Source: DAIOEK01 sp964648485 (lineage in GTDB: Bacteria; Chloroflexota; Anaerolineae; Anaerolineales; Anaerolineaceae). Taken from it: a DNA stretch of 64,000 nucleotides. This document shows positions 1 to 8,790 of the stretch, one piece after another. Made by a program: the position numbers and the translations under genes. The notes under the pieces are model-generated. The model was not told the origin of the DNA. It saw nothing but the letters and a program-made list of their open reading frames with translations, and did no database searches. The stretch covers positions 1 through 64,000 of the forward strand of contig CAZYOF010000012.1 of assembly GCA_964648485.1 (NCBI GenBank). The letters are read 5' to 3'. Every line of letters begins with the position of its first letter. The first letter of the stretch is position 1.

Positions 1-97
1 TAACAAACCCATGGGTATTTATGACTCGAATTTACAGAAAAATGGTTGCGTAATCATGATAGTTTTCAAAAAGTTGTACAAAAAATATATAATAAAT

Positions 98-775
98 TTA
101 TAGTATTAAAGAAAGGGTTTTCTCCCAGATTTGCTTAAACATCTCCCGGGTAAGTTTGCCCGTTTGTGTATTCTGTCGGCTCGGATGGTAAGATCCGATC
201 AGCCATGGTAAATTATTTTGAGGCTTAAAAAATACACCATGACCGAATTTCGGCGGATTATAATCCATTAATGTAATTTGCCTGATAAGTCGGGTGCTAA
301 TATCAAAAGCAATCTGTCCTAATGCAACAATACCTTCAATGGGAAGCTGCTTATACTCACGATATAAAAATGGCAGGCAGTTGGTGATTTCCTGCGGGGT
401 TGGGTGGTTCCCTGGAGGAGCGCATCTGCAGATGGCAGTTATGAAAACATCCTTTAATACCAATCCATCATCTTTATGGATTGAGAGTGGCTGATTGGCA
501 AATCCAGCATCAAAGAGGGCAGGATAAAGAAAATCACCTGATGCATCTCCTGTGAACATCCTACCAGTCCGGTTGGATCCATGAGCTCCGGGGGCTAGTC
601 CGACAATCAATATTCTTGCCTTCGGGTCGCCAAAACCAGGGACAGGTTTTCCCCAGTATTCCTGATCGCGGTATGCTTTACGCTTAATAACTGATATCTC
701 TCTACACCATTCCCTGAGTCTGGGGCAAATTTCGCAGTGGATAACATCTTCATAAATTCGATTCAGTGAATCCAA
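98..775 (-). CDS. Uracil-DNA glycosylase, family 5 (UdgB type)
   Basis: This 225-residue protein removes uracil and related deaminated bases from DNA as the first step of base excision repair. Motif 1 is visible at residues 59-66 (GLAPGAHG), followed by NRTGRMFTGD. This is the family 5 form, which lacks the polar residue used by family 1 enzymes. Motif 2 is HPSRQNTQTGKL near residue 197. Cysteines 14 and 17, one of 116/118, and 133 are placed to hold the [4Fe-4S] cluster typical of families 4 and 5. It is the last gene of a minus-strand operon after ruvB and queA, 12 bases behind queA, so it is probably co-expressed with recombination repair. Family 4 is the alternative, but the motif 1 wording favours family 5. 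Confidence 0.9.
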   Translation of the reverse strand: MDSLNRIYEDVIHCEICPRLREWCREISVIKRKAYRDQEYWGKPVPGFGDPKARILIVGLAPGAHGSNRTGRMFTGDASGDFLYPALFDAGFANQPLSIHKDDGLVLKDVFITAICRCAPPGNHPTPQEITNCLPFLYREYKQLPIEGIVALGQIAFDISTRLIRQITLMDYNPPKFGHGVFFKPQNNLPWLIGSYHPSRQNTQTGKLTREMFKQIWEKTLSLIL

Positions 776-787
776 TCCAATTCCTTA

Positions 788-1807
788 TTAATAAATAAAC
801 ATGGCATCGCCAAATGAAAAAAAACGATATTGTAGTCTAATTGCTTCCTGATATGCAGCAAGGATATTATCTTTCCCGGTGAATGCGGAAACGAGCATTA
901 ATAATGTAGATTTTGGAAGATGAAAATTGGTAATCATCGCATCCACAATCTTAAACTCATAGCCTGGGAGTATATAAAGGCTCGTGTCTCCTTCAAAAGG
1001 CTGTATCGCCGCCCCGGAATTTTGATTAGCGGCTGTTTCTAGCGTTCGTACGGATGTTGTTCCTACGGCAATAATCCTGCCGCCAGCTTGTTTTGTTTGA
1101 TTAATGATACTTGCTGTCTTTTCGCCTAAACTGCACCATTCGGTATGGATTTTATGTTGAGGGGCTTCAGTCTCTGTTACCGGAGCAAATGTATCTAATC
1201 CGACTTGAAGATTGACGTAAGCAGTACGAATATCATTCCTCCGAAGTTTATCCAGAAGCTCAGGAGAAAAATGTAAGCCAGCTGTCGGTGCCGCAGCAGA
1301 TCCAGGCTTATGGGCGAAAACCGTTTGATACCGCTCTGGATCATCCAGATGGGTATGTATATACGGTGGCAAAGGAACATGACCGACTTTTTCCAGATAA
1401 GGTTCGATCTGTTCTTCGAATCTAATGAGCCTGTTAGACCCATCTAATGTTTCAATTACTTCTCCGCCGGTTGCACCATCTATGATAAAGTGCCTCCCGG
1501 GATTCATTCCGCTTCCACCAACCAGTACCTCCCATTCAAGAATGGTTCGTTTTCTAATTAATAAAATATCGACTCTTCCACCCCCAGGCAGCTTCCGGGC
1601 AAATAAGCGGGATTTTAGAACCCTGGTTTCATTCATTACCAGTAAATCACCCGGACTAAGAAATCTATCTATATCCCAAAACTGAATATGCTCGTAACTG
1701 TTGTGTGATCGATTTAGAACAAAACACCTTGAACTATGCCTGGGTTCAAGCGGAGTTTGAGCAATTAATTCGAGCGGAAGGTTGTAGGAAAAATCAGAAG
1801 TTAACAC
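788..1807 (-). CDS. queA: S-adenosylmethionine:tRNA ribosyltransferase-isomerase QueA
   Basis: QueA transfers and isomerises the ribosyl part of SAM onto preQ1 in tRNA, giving epoxyqueuosine at the wobble base of GUN anticodons. The 339-residue length is normal. Family motifs are present in order: PLPPYI near 145, GSAAAPTAGLHF near 170, GTTSVRTLE near 250, NFHLPKSTLLMLVSAF near 295 and YRFFSFGDAM at the C-terminus. It starts 6 bases after the ruvB stop, the common ruvB-queA arrangement, and is followed closely by the uracil-DNA glycosylase. No other queuosine genes are seen in the window. Confidence 0.96.
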   Translation of the reverse strand: MLTSDFSYNLPLELIAQTPLEPRHSSRCFVLNRSHNSYEHIQFWDIDRFLSPGDLLVMNETRVLKSRLFARKLPGGGRVDILLIRKRTILEWEVLVGGSGMNPGRHFIIDGATGGEVIETLDGSNRLIRFEEQIEPYLEKVGHVPLPPYIHTHLDDPERYQTVFAHKPGSAAAPTAGLHFSPELLDKLRRNDIRTAYVNLQVGLDTFAPVTETEAPQHKIHTEWCSLGEKTASIINQTKQAGGRIIAVGTTSVRTLETAANQNSGAAIQPFEGDTSLYILPGYEFKIVDAMITNFHLPKSTLLMLVSAFTGKDNILAAYQEAIRLQYRFFSFGDAMFIY

Positions 1808-1813
1808 AGGTGT

Positions 1814-2851
1814 CTAATCAAAAAGGCTGGGTTGAGGAGTGGTTGTGGATGGAGTGAATGGGATGCTCAAATGCTTGTATGCCAGTTCCGTAGCAATTCT
1901 CCCCTGCGGAGTTCGATCTAAAAAACCAAGCTGTAGCAAATAGGGTTCAACTACATCCATGATGGTATCTGGTTCTTCGCTGATGGATGCAGCAATGGTG
2001 TTTAAACCCACTGGTCCGCCATTATATTTCTGGATGATAGTCGTCAATACTCTTCGGTCGATATCATCCAGACCAAGCGGGTCAACGTTTAACAGGTTTA
2101 GTGCTTCTTCAGTAACACTACCTGAAATGATCCCATCTCCCCTTACTTCAGCATAATCACGAACGCGGCGAAGCAGTCGAAGTGCTACTCTCGGTGTACC
2201 ACGGGATCGGCGAGCTATTTCTTCGATGCCTTTACTGTCTGCTAACACACCAAGGATGCCGGCTCCCCGGGAGACGATTTTTTCCATTGCATTTTGGTCA
2301 TAATAATCTAAACGATGCTGAACTCCAAATCGTGCCCTAAGGGGAGCAGTCACCAACGCCAGGCGTGTAGTTGCCCCAATTACTGTAAATCTGGGTAGAT
2401 TCAATCGGATAGAACGGGCAGTTGGTCCTTTACCTGTTACGATATCAATTACAAAATCCTCCATGGCTGGATAAAGTATCTCTTCGACAGCCTTACCCAG
2501 TCGGTGGATTTCATCAATAAATAAAATATCACCGGCTCGTAAATTTGACAGGATAGCAGCAAGATCACCAGCTCTTTCAATTGCCGGTCCAGATGTAACT
2601 TTGATGTTTACACCCATTTCATTAGCTAAAACATGAGCCAGTGTTGTTTTACCTAAACCCGGTGGGCCGTAAAATAATACGTGATCTATTGCTTCATGTC
2701 TTTTCAGTGACGCTCGGATCAGGATGGATAGATTTTCCCGTACCTGATTTTGTCCGATCACATCATTCAACAATTTTGGGCGAATGGCATTATCCAGACG
2801 GTCATCAGGTTTTTTTTCGGGGTTGATCAGTCTTGTAGTTGTGTCAGCCAT
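1814..2851 (-). CDS. ruvB: Holliday junction branch migration helicase RuvB
   Basis: This is the AAA+ motor that drives branch migration of Holliday junctions with RuvA and RuvC. The 345-residue protein has Walker A (YGPPGLGKTT), Walker B (DEIHRL), sensor 1 (GATTR), an arginine-finger region (RARFG) and the C-terminal winged helix (QLGFLDRTPQGRIAT). It heads the minus-strand operon with queA and the glycosylase; ruvA and ruvC are not nearby. No Shine-Dalgarno sequence is evident. A TATAAT box lies only 8 bases upstream of the ATG, so the message may be leaderless. Confidence 0.96.
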   Translation of the reverse strand: MADTTTRLINPEKKPDDRLDNAIRPKLLNDVIGQNQVRENLSILIRASLKRHEAIDHVLFYGPPGLGKTTLAHVLANEMGVNIKVTSGPAIERAGDLAAILSNLRAGDILFIDEIHRLGKAVEEILYPAMEDFVIDIVTGKGPTARSIRLNLPRFTVIGATTRLALVTAPLRARFGVQHRLDYYDQNAMEKIVSRGAGILGVLADSKGIEEIARRSRGTPRVALRLLRRVRDYAEVRGDGIISGSVTEEALNLLNVDPLGLDDIDRRVLTTIIQKYNGGPVGLNTIAASISEEPDTIMDVVEPYLLQLGFLDRTPQGRIATELAYKHLSIPFTPSTTTPQPSLFD

Positions 2852-2859
2852 TGGTTTTG

Positions 2860-2865
2860 ATTATA
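2860..2865 (-). promoter_or_regulatory. -10 box of ruvB, possibly leaderless
   Basis: The minus strand reads TATAAT, ending 8 bases before the ruvB start codon. Transcription would then begin at or within 1-2 bases of the ATG. No good -35 box is visible at the right distance, so the call rests on the -10 box and the absence of a ribosome binding site. Confidence 0.4.
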
Positions 2866-2900
2866 CCTGTATATGAGCAACTTCATTAGTTAAAAAAAGC

Positions 2901-2927
2901 TATAATTATCGTATCCTGGTTGAGGAG
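2901..2927 (+). promoter_or_regulatory. upp -10 box and ribosome binding site
   Basis: TATAAT lies at 2901-2906 and a GAGGAG ribosome binding site at 2922-2927, ahead of the ATG at 2936. The -35 region is weak. It sits back to back with the ruvB promoter in an 84-base divergent spacer. Confidence 0.5.
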
Positions 2928-2935
2928 AATCTTGC

Positions 2936-3562
2936 ATGTCAAATGTATATGCGTCTAAACATCCTTTGGTTGCACATAAGTTGTCCATTTTGCGAGATAA
3001 GACTACAGATCATCAAAAGTTCAGGGAATTGGTAAAAGAATTAGCCACACTACTAACGTATGAGGCAACTGCAAATATTCCACTGAAACCGATTCAAGTA
3101 ACTACGCCGATGGGTGTGGCTAATAGCTTTGAGATGACTGATCGCATCGGACTGGTTCCAATACTTCGGGCAGGCCTGGGTATGGTCGAAGGGGCATGGG
3201 AGTTGCTACCTTCTGCCGAAGTTTGGCACATCGGATTGTATCGGGATGAAAAGACATTGCGCCCGGTTCAGTACTATAACAAGCTCCCTCTAGAACCTAC
3301 TGTATCCATATGTTTCATTCTTGATCCCATGCTTGCAACCGGAGGTAGTGCAACAGCAACTGTGGAGGTTCTGAAAAAGTGGGGAGTAAAGAATATCAAG
3401 TTTGTAGGATTAATTGGAGCCCCAGAGGGAATCCAGACCCTGCAGAATGCCCATCCGGATGTTCCCATTCACCTTGCCGCGATTGATGAGAAATTAAATG
3501 AGATTGGTTACATTATCCCGGGTTTGGGTGATGCCGGAGATCGGCAGTTTGGTACTGCATAA
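2936..3562 (+). CDS. upp: Uracil phosphoribosyltransferase
   Basis: This enzyme salvages uracil to UMP using PRPP. The 208-residue protein has the PRPP-binding loop DPMLATGGSA near residue 123, the LVPILRAGLGM segment near 75, and the C-terminal uracil-binding segment YIIPGLGDAGDRQFGT. Length and motifs are those of a normal Upp. It is a single gene, divergent from ruvB and ending at a two-way terminator shared with tpiA. Functionally it links to the nucleobase locus at 44-62 kb. Confidence 0.96.
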   Translation: MSNVYASKHPLVAHKLSILRDKTTDHQKFRELVKELATLLTYEATANIPLKPIQVTTPMGVANSFEMTDRIGLVPILRAGLGMVEGAWELLPSAEVWHIGLYRDEKTLRPVQYYNKLPLEPTVSICFILDPMLATGGSATATVEVLKKWGVKNIKFVGLIGAPEGIQTLQNAHPDVPIHLAAIDEKLNEIGYIIPGLGDAGDRQFGTA

Positions 3563-3585
3563 AAGAGCAATCAATAAAAAAATAA

Positions 3586-3625
3586 AAAGAAACCAGTAAT
3601 TTTAGAATCTGATACTGGTTTCTTT
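3586..3625. terminator. Two-way terminator between upp and tpiA
   Basis: A perfect 13-base-pair stem (3586-3598 with 3613-3625) has A-rich and T-rich arms on either side. It lies between the convergent upp and tpiA genes and can end transcripts from both directions. Confidence 0.85.
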
Positions 3626-3651
3626 AATATCTATTTGTAGTTTTACCCGGT

Positions 3652-4410
3652 TTAGCCAGCCGCTGCCTTTGTTATTAATGGGAAATCGGCTGTTTTCAGT
3701 GATGCTCCACCTACCAAAGCTCCATCAACTTCAGGTTGGCTAAAATATTCAGCGGCATTTGCCCCAGTAACTGATCCGCCATACAACACCCGAATATTCT
3801 CAGATAAATCTTTACCAAATAATTGAGCAAGCGTCGGTCTGACGATCTTTCCGGTTACATCATTTGCTATCTGAGGATTGGCTGCTTTTCCAGTACCAAT
3901 AGCCCAGACAGGTTCATAAGCAATTACCAGATTGGCAGCTTGTTCGTTAGATAACCCCTTCAATCCTTGTAATATCTGGCGGGTTATGACATCGGCAGTT
4001 TGGTTGTATTCGTTCTCGGCAAGGGTTTCACCCACACAAACGATTGGTGTAAGTCCGGCGGTTAATGCAGCAAAAACCTTCTTATTAACGGTCTCATCAG
4101 TCTCTCCAAAATATGCACGCCGTTCGGAATGACCAATGATGACATACTTACAGAATTCAGCCACCATGCCTGGAGAAACTTCCCCGGTATAGGCTCCTGA
4201 AGCCTCCCAGTGTAGGTTTTGGGCTCCCAATCCAATTTTTGTACCTTTGAGCATCGCGGCAATGGTTAGCAGGGATGTAAAGGGTGGACAAAGAACGATT
4301 TCTACACCTGAGATTTCCTGCAAGCTGGTTAACATATCTGAAACCAACTGGCGGGCTTCGTCTGCAGTTTTATTCATTTTCCAGTTACCAGCAACAAAAG
4401 GTGTTCTCAT
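3652..4410 (-). CDS. tpiA: Triosephosphate isomerase
   Basis: Interconverts dihydroxyacetone phosphate and glyceraldehyde 3-phosphate. The frame is open further upstream, but the real start is the ATG at 4410. The protein then begins MRTPFVAGNWKMNKT, the standard N-terminus, with TGGAGATC as ribosome binding site. Catalytic residues are all present: Lys in NWKMNKT, His in IIGHSERR, Glu in AYEPVWAIGTG, and the phosphate loop GGSV near 210. The 252-residue length is normal. It has its own promoter, separate from gap-pgk. Confidence 0.96.
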   Translation of the reverse strand: MRTPFVAGNWKMNKTADEARQLVSDMLTSLQEISGVEIVLCPPFTSLLTIAAMLKGTKIGLGAQNLHWEASGAYTGEVSPGMVAEFCKYVIIGHSERRAYFGETDETVNKKVFAALTAGLTPIVCVGETLAENEYNQTADVITRQILQGLKGLSNEQAANLVIAYEPVWAIGTGKAANPQIANDVTGKIVRPTLAQLFGKDLSENIRVLYGGSVTGANAAEYFSQPEVDGALVGGASLKTADFPLITKAAAG

Positions 4411-4465
4411 ATTTGATCTCCACTTCTTTAAGAAGAATAATTTGCAAGGCAATATTCAAAACCTG

Positions 4466-4494
4466 ATTATAACAGCCGCCATAGATCGCGGCAA
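4466..4494 (-). promoter_or_regulatory. Promoter of tpiA
   Basis: On the minus strand TTGCCG is followed 17 bases later by TATAAT, close to the vegetative consensus. It lies about 55 bases upstream of the tpiA ATG and just after the terminator of the upstream lipoprotein gene. Confidence 0.6.
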
Positions 4495-4497
4495 ATC

Positions 4498-4532
4498 AAA
4501 AACAGCCTCCATAACTCACGGAGGCTGTTTTT
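4498..4532 (-). terminator. Terminator of the NBR1-Ig lipoprotein gene
   Basis: A 13-base-pair stem (4498-4510 with 4520-4532) has a 9-base loop and a U-run on the minus-strand side. It lies 14 bases after the stop codon of the lipoprotein gene. Confidence 0.85.
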
Positions 4533-4546
4533 GGAGAATTAATAAG

Positions 4547-5719
4547 TTATTTTATCTGGGGCACAAGCCAGAATGCGTCATCGCCTGTTGCACTTCCGTT
4601 CGCGTGTACAGTGAGATAGAAAATCACTTTTTCACCTTTTAAAAATGATAAGTCTTCATCTATTCGGGTGATGGATTTATCGTAAACCTCGTTCCAGACA
4701 CCGAGGTTCTCAGTACTCTCGCCAACAATACGATAATCGATTTTAAAGTCCACATCACACTTAGTTGCATCCTTCAAACAACCGATAGTTGCTGTTAATC
4801 TATCACCATCCTCAATGAGAATAGGCGGAAACTTGGCAGTAATAATACCGTTTTTCACCTGTTGCGGGCGGACCCATAGCGCTGGTTCATCATCCTGACT
4901 ACCTTTTTCAATATACGGTCTTTTCACGTAGATCACGCTTCCCGCTGAGGATGAGCTGTTTCCGGGGCAGGGTAGAACCTGATCTTTATTACTCCACTCT
5001 GCCAGGCAGTAATTGCTATAAAAACTAAAGGGAGTGTCATATTCGGAAGGAGCAGATTTTTTGACATTTATCTTTACCCAGAAAGCTTGATCTGCGTATG
5101 CTCCAAACCCAAACCTGCTGCCATTGCCTGAACGTAGCATCCAGAATCCCTGGTAAGTCCCTTTTTCATCAGGTGCTGTTAGATAAACTGCCACATCAAT
5201 CGTGCTTCCTGGAGCAACATTATAAGTGAGCGGAACTTCCTTATCTCCATCCATTCGATCCCCACTCACAAAGACCAGATCATAATCCGTAGTCCAGGTG
5301 CATGTCCCTACATTCTTTAACCGCCAGATTTTATAAAAAGACTCATCTGGCAACATGACCTCATCATCCTCTATTGTTACATCTGCAATGAACTGAGCTG
5401 CATTACATGGCACCGGGATGGGAGTCTTGGTGGGTGGTACCGGTGTATTTGTTGCAGTTGGATTTGGCGTAGGCGTCAATGTAGCTTCCGGCGTCTGCGT
5501 AGGTAAAGGTGTAGGAGATATTAATGCTTCCTGAGTCTTCTGTGCAACATATGTCTCAATCACTGAGTAGGTTAATTGAGCAACAATTGTTTCTGCTGCC
5601 TGGGTGTAATAAGCGCCTGGGTTGGCGTTTCCTCCCTGCGTTATTGGAAGATTACATCCACTCAAAACGATAGTAAATGCTGTAATTAGAACAGCGCTGA
5701 TGGCAAACTTTGATTTCAT
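4547..5719 (-). CDS. Lipoprotein with NBR1-Ig-like domain
   Basis: A secreted lipoprotein of about 390 residues. The N-terminus has a signal peptide ending in LSGC, a lipobox. A helical stretch follows, then a Thr/Pro-rich linker (about residues 75-105), then a domain with the NBR1-Ig pattern: IWRLKNVGTCTWTTDY and GTYQGFWMLRSGNGSRFG, conserved tryptophans included. A further beta-rich region with ATIGCLKDATKCDVDFKIDYR follows. The ATG at 5719 is preceded by AAAGGAAG; the longer frame would need TTG or an extra upstream ATG. Such proteins are common in Anaerolineae, and their surface role is unknown. It is monocistronic, ending at a strong terminator. Confidence 0.75.
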   Translation of the reverse strand: MKSKFAISAVLITAFTIVLSGCNLPITQGGNANPGAYYTQAAETIVAQLTYSVIETYVAQKTQEALISPTPLPTQTPEATLTPTPNPTATNTPVPPTKTPIPVPCNAAQFIADVTIEDDEVMLPDESFYKIWRLKNVGTCTWTTDYDLVFVSGDRMDGDKEVPLTYNVAPGSTIDVAVYLTAPDEKGTYQGFWMLRSGNGSRFGFGAYADQAFWVKINVKKSAPSEYDTPFSFYSNYCLAEWSNKDQVLPCPGNSSSSAGSVIYVKRPYIEKGSQDDEPALWVRPQQVKNGIITAKFPPILIEDGDRLTATIGCLKDATKCDVDFKIDYRIVGESTENLGVWNEVYDKSITRIDEDLSFLKGEKVIFYLTVHANGSATGDDAFWLVPQIK

Positions 5720-5912
5720 TGTATTTAGTCTTCCTTTCATCAATCCATGTTCAAAGGTCAGGATTATCTTACTGATCCCTCGTAATCATTGACGATGAGC
5801 AGCTAAAGTTTGTTCCCGATTTTTATGAATTCTAACCATATTTACGCTAATCCTCTGGGTAAGTTGCTTTCAGATAGAATCTCGCTTCGATCATTTGGAT
5901 TTGCGGAATGTA

Positions 5913-6359
5913 CTATTTATTAAATGTCAATAACAAGCCTTCAATTAAAGCTTCCCGTTCATTGGTAGAAAATCTAGATTCCGGGTGAATTGCCTGGTAT
6001 TGAAATGGTGGCATACTGGCTTCTTTTACCCGCTTAACCATTAGCTCAACCATGAATTTACCCTGTTCTGGCGTCATCTCATTAAAATTTAAAGCATTTC
6101 TTGCTTGCGTAATATCATTTGCCAGAAGCCACGATGCCGGGGCAATATTTGCATACCAGGGATATTGGGTGCGGTTACTATGGCAGTCATAGCAGGCTAC
6201 CTCAACCATCTGCTGTGTACGTGGACTATCCCATTGTGGCTCATTTACAACGGGTGGATTGGTATGGTCCCTTCCGTATGGGATTAACTGTATCAGTAGA
6301 AAACCGGTTATAAATATACCTAATACGACAAAAAACCATCGTCGAAATGATAACTTCAT
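5913..6359 (-). CDS. Membrane-anchored heme-binding domain protein
   Basis: A 148-residue protein with one N-terminal membrane segment (about residues 8-26) and an exported domain with a single CYDCH heme c attachment motif near residue 57. The following sequence (SNRTQYPWYANIAPASWLL) is typical of the small haem-binding domain family. Met in the C-terminal half (EASMPPFQY) could be a distal ligand. The start is the ATG at 6359 with GGAGG five bases upstream; an in-frame GTG sits 12 bases earlier. It probably handles electrons or senses redox state outside the membrane, and the partner is not in the neighbourhood. Confidence 0.75.
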   Translation of the reverse strand: MKLSFRRWFFVVLGIFITGFLLIQLIPYGRDHTNPPVVNEPQWDSPRTQQMVEVACYDCHSNRTQYPWYANIAPASWLLANDITQARNALNFNEMTPEQGKFMVELMVKRVKEASMPPFQYQAIHPESRFSTNEREALIEGLLLTFNK

Positions 6360-6387
6360 GGCAGCCTCCACGTAAATTCTTTCATAA

Positions 6388-6393
6388 ATTATA
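6388..6393 (-). promoter_or_regulatory. -10 box of the heme-binding protein gene
   Basis: TATAAT on the minus strand lies 28 bases upstream of the ATG at 6359, between the pgk terminator and the GGAGG ribosome binding site. No clear -35 box was found. Confidence 0.35.
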
Positions 6394-6408
6394 ACCTCGT
6401 GTAAACAA

Positions 6409-6444
6409 AAAATATCTCCCTTGAATAATCATGGGAGATATTTT
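6409..6444 (-). terminator. Terminator of pgk
   Basis: A 12-base-pair stem (6409-6420 with 6433-6444) with flanking A/T runs lies 20 bases after the pgk stop codon. Confidence 0.85.
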
Positions 6445-6463
6445 ATGAAGGGTTATAAATATC

Positions 6464-7639
6464 TTACTTATCCTGCAAAGCTGCCACACCGGGCAGAGTT
6501 AATCCTTCAAGCATTTCAAGGGATGCACCCCCGCCTGTGGATATGTGCGTTATCTTATCTGCCAAACCAGATTGCTGAATAGCGGCAACCGACTCGCCAC
6601 CACCTATTATGCTTACTGCGCCGGAATCTGCTACTGCTTTGGCTACGCCAAATGTTCCCTTTGCAAATTCAGGGAATTCAAATACACCCATTGGACCATT
6701 CCAAACAACAGTACCTGCTCCTAAAAGCGCTTTGGAGAATTCCTCAACCGTTTTTGGACCAACATCCAGAACACGCCAGCCGGCTGGAATGTCTCCAACA
6801 GCCACGGTTTTCACTGCTGCTTCTGCTTCAAATTTATCTCCCAAGACAAGATCTACCGGCAATCTCAATTTCTTACTACCTGAAGCAAGCAACTCTTTCG
6901 CTGTATCCACTGCTTCTGCTTCCACCAGTGAATCAGCCATCTCATATCCCTGTGCTTTCAGGAAAGTATTTGCCATTCCTCCACCGATGAGTATAAGATC
7001 TGCCTTCTGTAATAAATTCTTGATTACTCCAATTTTATCGCTAATCTTGGCACCACCAAGAATAGCTACAAAAGGTCTTTTGGGATTTTCTACTGCGGCT
7101 CCGAGGTACTTGATTTCCTTTTCAAGCAGAAATCCAGCTGCGGCGGGGAGGTAACGGGCAACCCCTTCTGTGGATGCATGGGCACGATGCGCAGTTCCAA
7201 AAGCGTCATTCACGTAGAGATCAGCAAGTTTTGCCATTCCTTTTGCCAGATCCTGGTCATTTTTCTCTTCACCTGGATAGAAACGGGTATTTTCAAGAAC
7301 TAAGATCTCGCCATCTTTCAAACCAGCAGCTGCTGTTTCTGCTTTGGGTCCAATGCAATCATCAACAAAAGCAACTGGTTTTCCTAGTAGAGTTGCCAGA
7401 TGTTCAGCAACCGGCTGTAAAGAGAACTGTGCATCTGGACCACCTTTAGGCCTGCCCAGGTGAGATGCCAAGATGACAGCAGAACCTTTTTGGGTTAGAT
7501 ATTCAATTGTTGGGATAGCTGCCTTGATTCGGGTATCATCCTTGATTTTTCCTTCTTTCATAGGAACATTGAAATCTACCCTGACAAATACCTTCTTGCC
7601 ATTTACATCTAGATCTGTCACAGATTTTTTGTTGAACAT
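6464..7639 (-). CDS. pgk: Phosphoglycerate kinase
   Basis: Transfers phosphate from 1,3-bisphosphoglycerate to ADP in glycolysis. The 391-residue protein carries VFVRVDFNVPM at the N-terminus, the substrate-binding segments ASHLGRPKG and LENTRFYPGEEKND, NDAFGTAHRAHAS, the hinge GGAKISDKIGV, and the nucleotide loop GGGESVAA near 340 with STGGGASLE. It lies downstream of gap on the same strand. The gap-pgk spacer contains a 12-bp stem-loop, and pgk has a GAGGGAATT ribosome binding site, so it can be read from the gap transcript. Confidence 0.97.
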   Translation of the reverse strand: MFNKKSVTDLDVNGKKVFVRVDFNVPMKEGKIKDDTRIKAAIPTIEYLTQKGSAVILASHLGRPKGGPDAQFSLQPVAEHLATLLGKPVAFVDDCIGPKAETAAAGLKDGEILVLENTRFYPGEEKNDQDLAKGMAKLADLYVNDAFGTAHRAHASTEGVARYLPAAAGFLLEKEIKYLGAAVENPKRPFVAILGGAKISDKIGVIKNLLQKADLILIGGGMANTFLKAQGYEMADSLVEAEAVDTAKELLASGSKKLRLPVDLVLGDKFEAEAAVKTVAVGDIPAGWRVLDVGPKTVEEFSKALLGAGTVVWNGPMGVFEFPEFAKGTFGVAKAVADSGAVSIIGGGESVAAIQQSGLADKITHISTGGGASLEMLEGLTLPGVAALQDK

Positions 7640-7661
7640 AATTCCCTCACATGATTTAAAT

Positions 7662-7693
7662 AAGGCGTAAAGACCACTTGATCTTTACGCCTT
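7662..7693 (-). other. Stem-loop between gap and pgk
   Basis: A perfect 12-base-pair stem (7662-7673 with 7682-7693) and 8-base loop fill most of the gap-pgk spacer. The minus-strand side after the stem is not a clean U-run. It may therefore be a partial terminator or an RNA-processing site that sets the gap:pgk ratio, not a full stop. Confidence 0.6.
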
Positions 7694-7737
7694 GAAATGA
7701 TTAGACTAGAAACTGATGCATCAGTTCCATCACTGAC

Positions 7738-8790
7738 TTAAAGAGATTTTGCCATCAAAGCTGCCAGATCGACAGTTCTGCAAGAATAACCCCATTCATT
7801 GTCATACCAGGTTACAACCTTTACCAGATTACCGCCCATAACCATATTTGAAGGTAGATCAACAATGGATGAACGTGCGTCACCCTTGAAGTCACTGGAT
7901 ACCAGTGGATCACCATATTCACCAGTTGTTACGCCGAGAATACCTTTCAATGCACCTTTGGATGCATCGACAAAAGCAGCATTTAATTCTTCTTTGGTTG
8001 TGGATTTTTCGATAGTGGCTGTGAAATCAACAATGGAAACCGTGGGGGTTGGAACGCGTAAAGCATATCCATCAAATTTCCCCTTGAGTTCTGGAATAAC
8101 CAGTGCCACTGCTTTTGCAGCTCCGGTTGTAGTGGGGATAATATTTAATCCGGCGGCGCGGGAGCGGCGCATTTCTTTCTTATGACCCTGATCGAGAATG
8201 ACCTGGTCATTTGTATAAGAATGGATGGTGGTCATTACCGCATGAACAATACTAAATTTATCATTAACCACTTTCGCAGCTGGTGCCAGGCAGTTGGTTG
8301 TGCATGATGCATTAGATACTACATGATGAGCCTTTGGATCATATTTGTCATCATTTACCCCCAGCACTATGGTGAGGTCTTCATTCTTTGCGGGTGCTGA
8401 AATAATAACTTTCTTGGCACCACCTTTAGTTATATGAACATTTGCGCCGGCTTTACCCTTGGCGGGATCGCCAACGGCATCAGTGAAAACGCCAGTGGAT
8501 TCAATTACGATATCTACACCCAGGTCTTTCCATGGAAGGGCGCCGGGATCTTTTTCAGCAAGGACTTTTACTTTTTTACCATTGATGACGAGATCATTGC
8601 CATCCAGGCTTACATCTCCATCAAATATTCCATAATTAGAGTCGTATTTGAATAGATGTGCGTTGGTTTTTGAATCGAACAAATCGTTTACAGCAACTAC
8701 TTCCAGGTTGCCTGCTTGTTTCTCGATCATGGCTTTTAATACCTGGCGACCGATTCGACCAAACCCATTGATACCTACTTTGACTGACAT
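7738..8790 (-). CDS. gap: Glyceraldehyde-3-phosphate dehydrogenase
   Basis: Oxidises and phosphorylates glyceraldehyde 3-phosphate to 1,3-bisphosphoglycerate. The 350-residue protein shows the NAD-binding start KVGINGFGRIGR, the active-site cysteine in SNASCTTNCLAP, the catalytic His region further on, and WYDNEWGYS near the C-terminus. A strong AGGAGGTG ribosome binding site precedes the ATG. It heads a gap-pgk unit, and no promoter of good quality was found in the 117-base upstream spacer. Confidence 0.97.
   Translation of the reverse strand: MSVKVGINGFGRIGRQVLKAMIEKQAGNLEVVAVNDLFDSKTNAHLFKYDSNYGIFDGDVSLDGNDLVINGKKVKVLAEKDPGALPWKDLGVDIVIESTGVFTDAVGDPAKGKAGANVHITKGGAKKVIISAPAKNEDLTIVLGVNDDKYDPKAHHVVSNASCTTNCLAPAAKVVNDKFSIVHAVMTTIHSYTNDQVILDQGHKKEMRRSRAAGLNIIPTTTGAAKAVALVIPELKGKFDGYALRVPTPTVSIVDFTATIEKSTTKEELNAAFVDASKGALKGILGVTTGEYGDPLVSSDFKGDARSSIVDLPSNMVMGGNLVKVVTWYDNEWGYSCRTVDLAALMAKSL

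Noticed and set aside
4247..4642. 131-residue plus-strand frame over the tpiA start and the lipoprotein terminator
   Set aside because: It runs through a promoter, a terminator stem and two genes on the other strand.
6609..7154. 181-residue open frame on the plus strand
   Set aside because: It lies wholly antisense to pgk, which has all family motifs; the frame is a codon-usage shadow.
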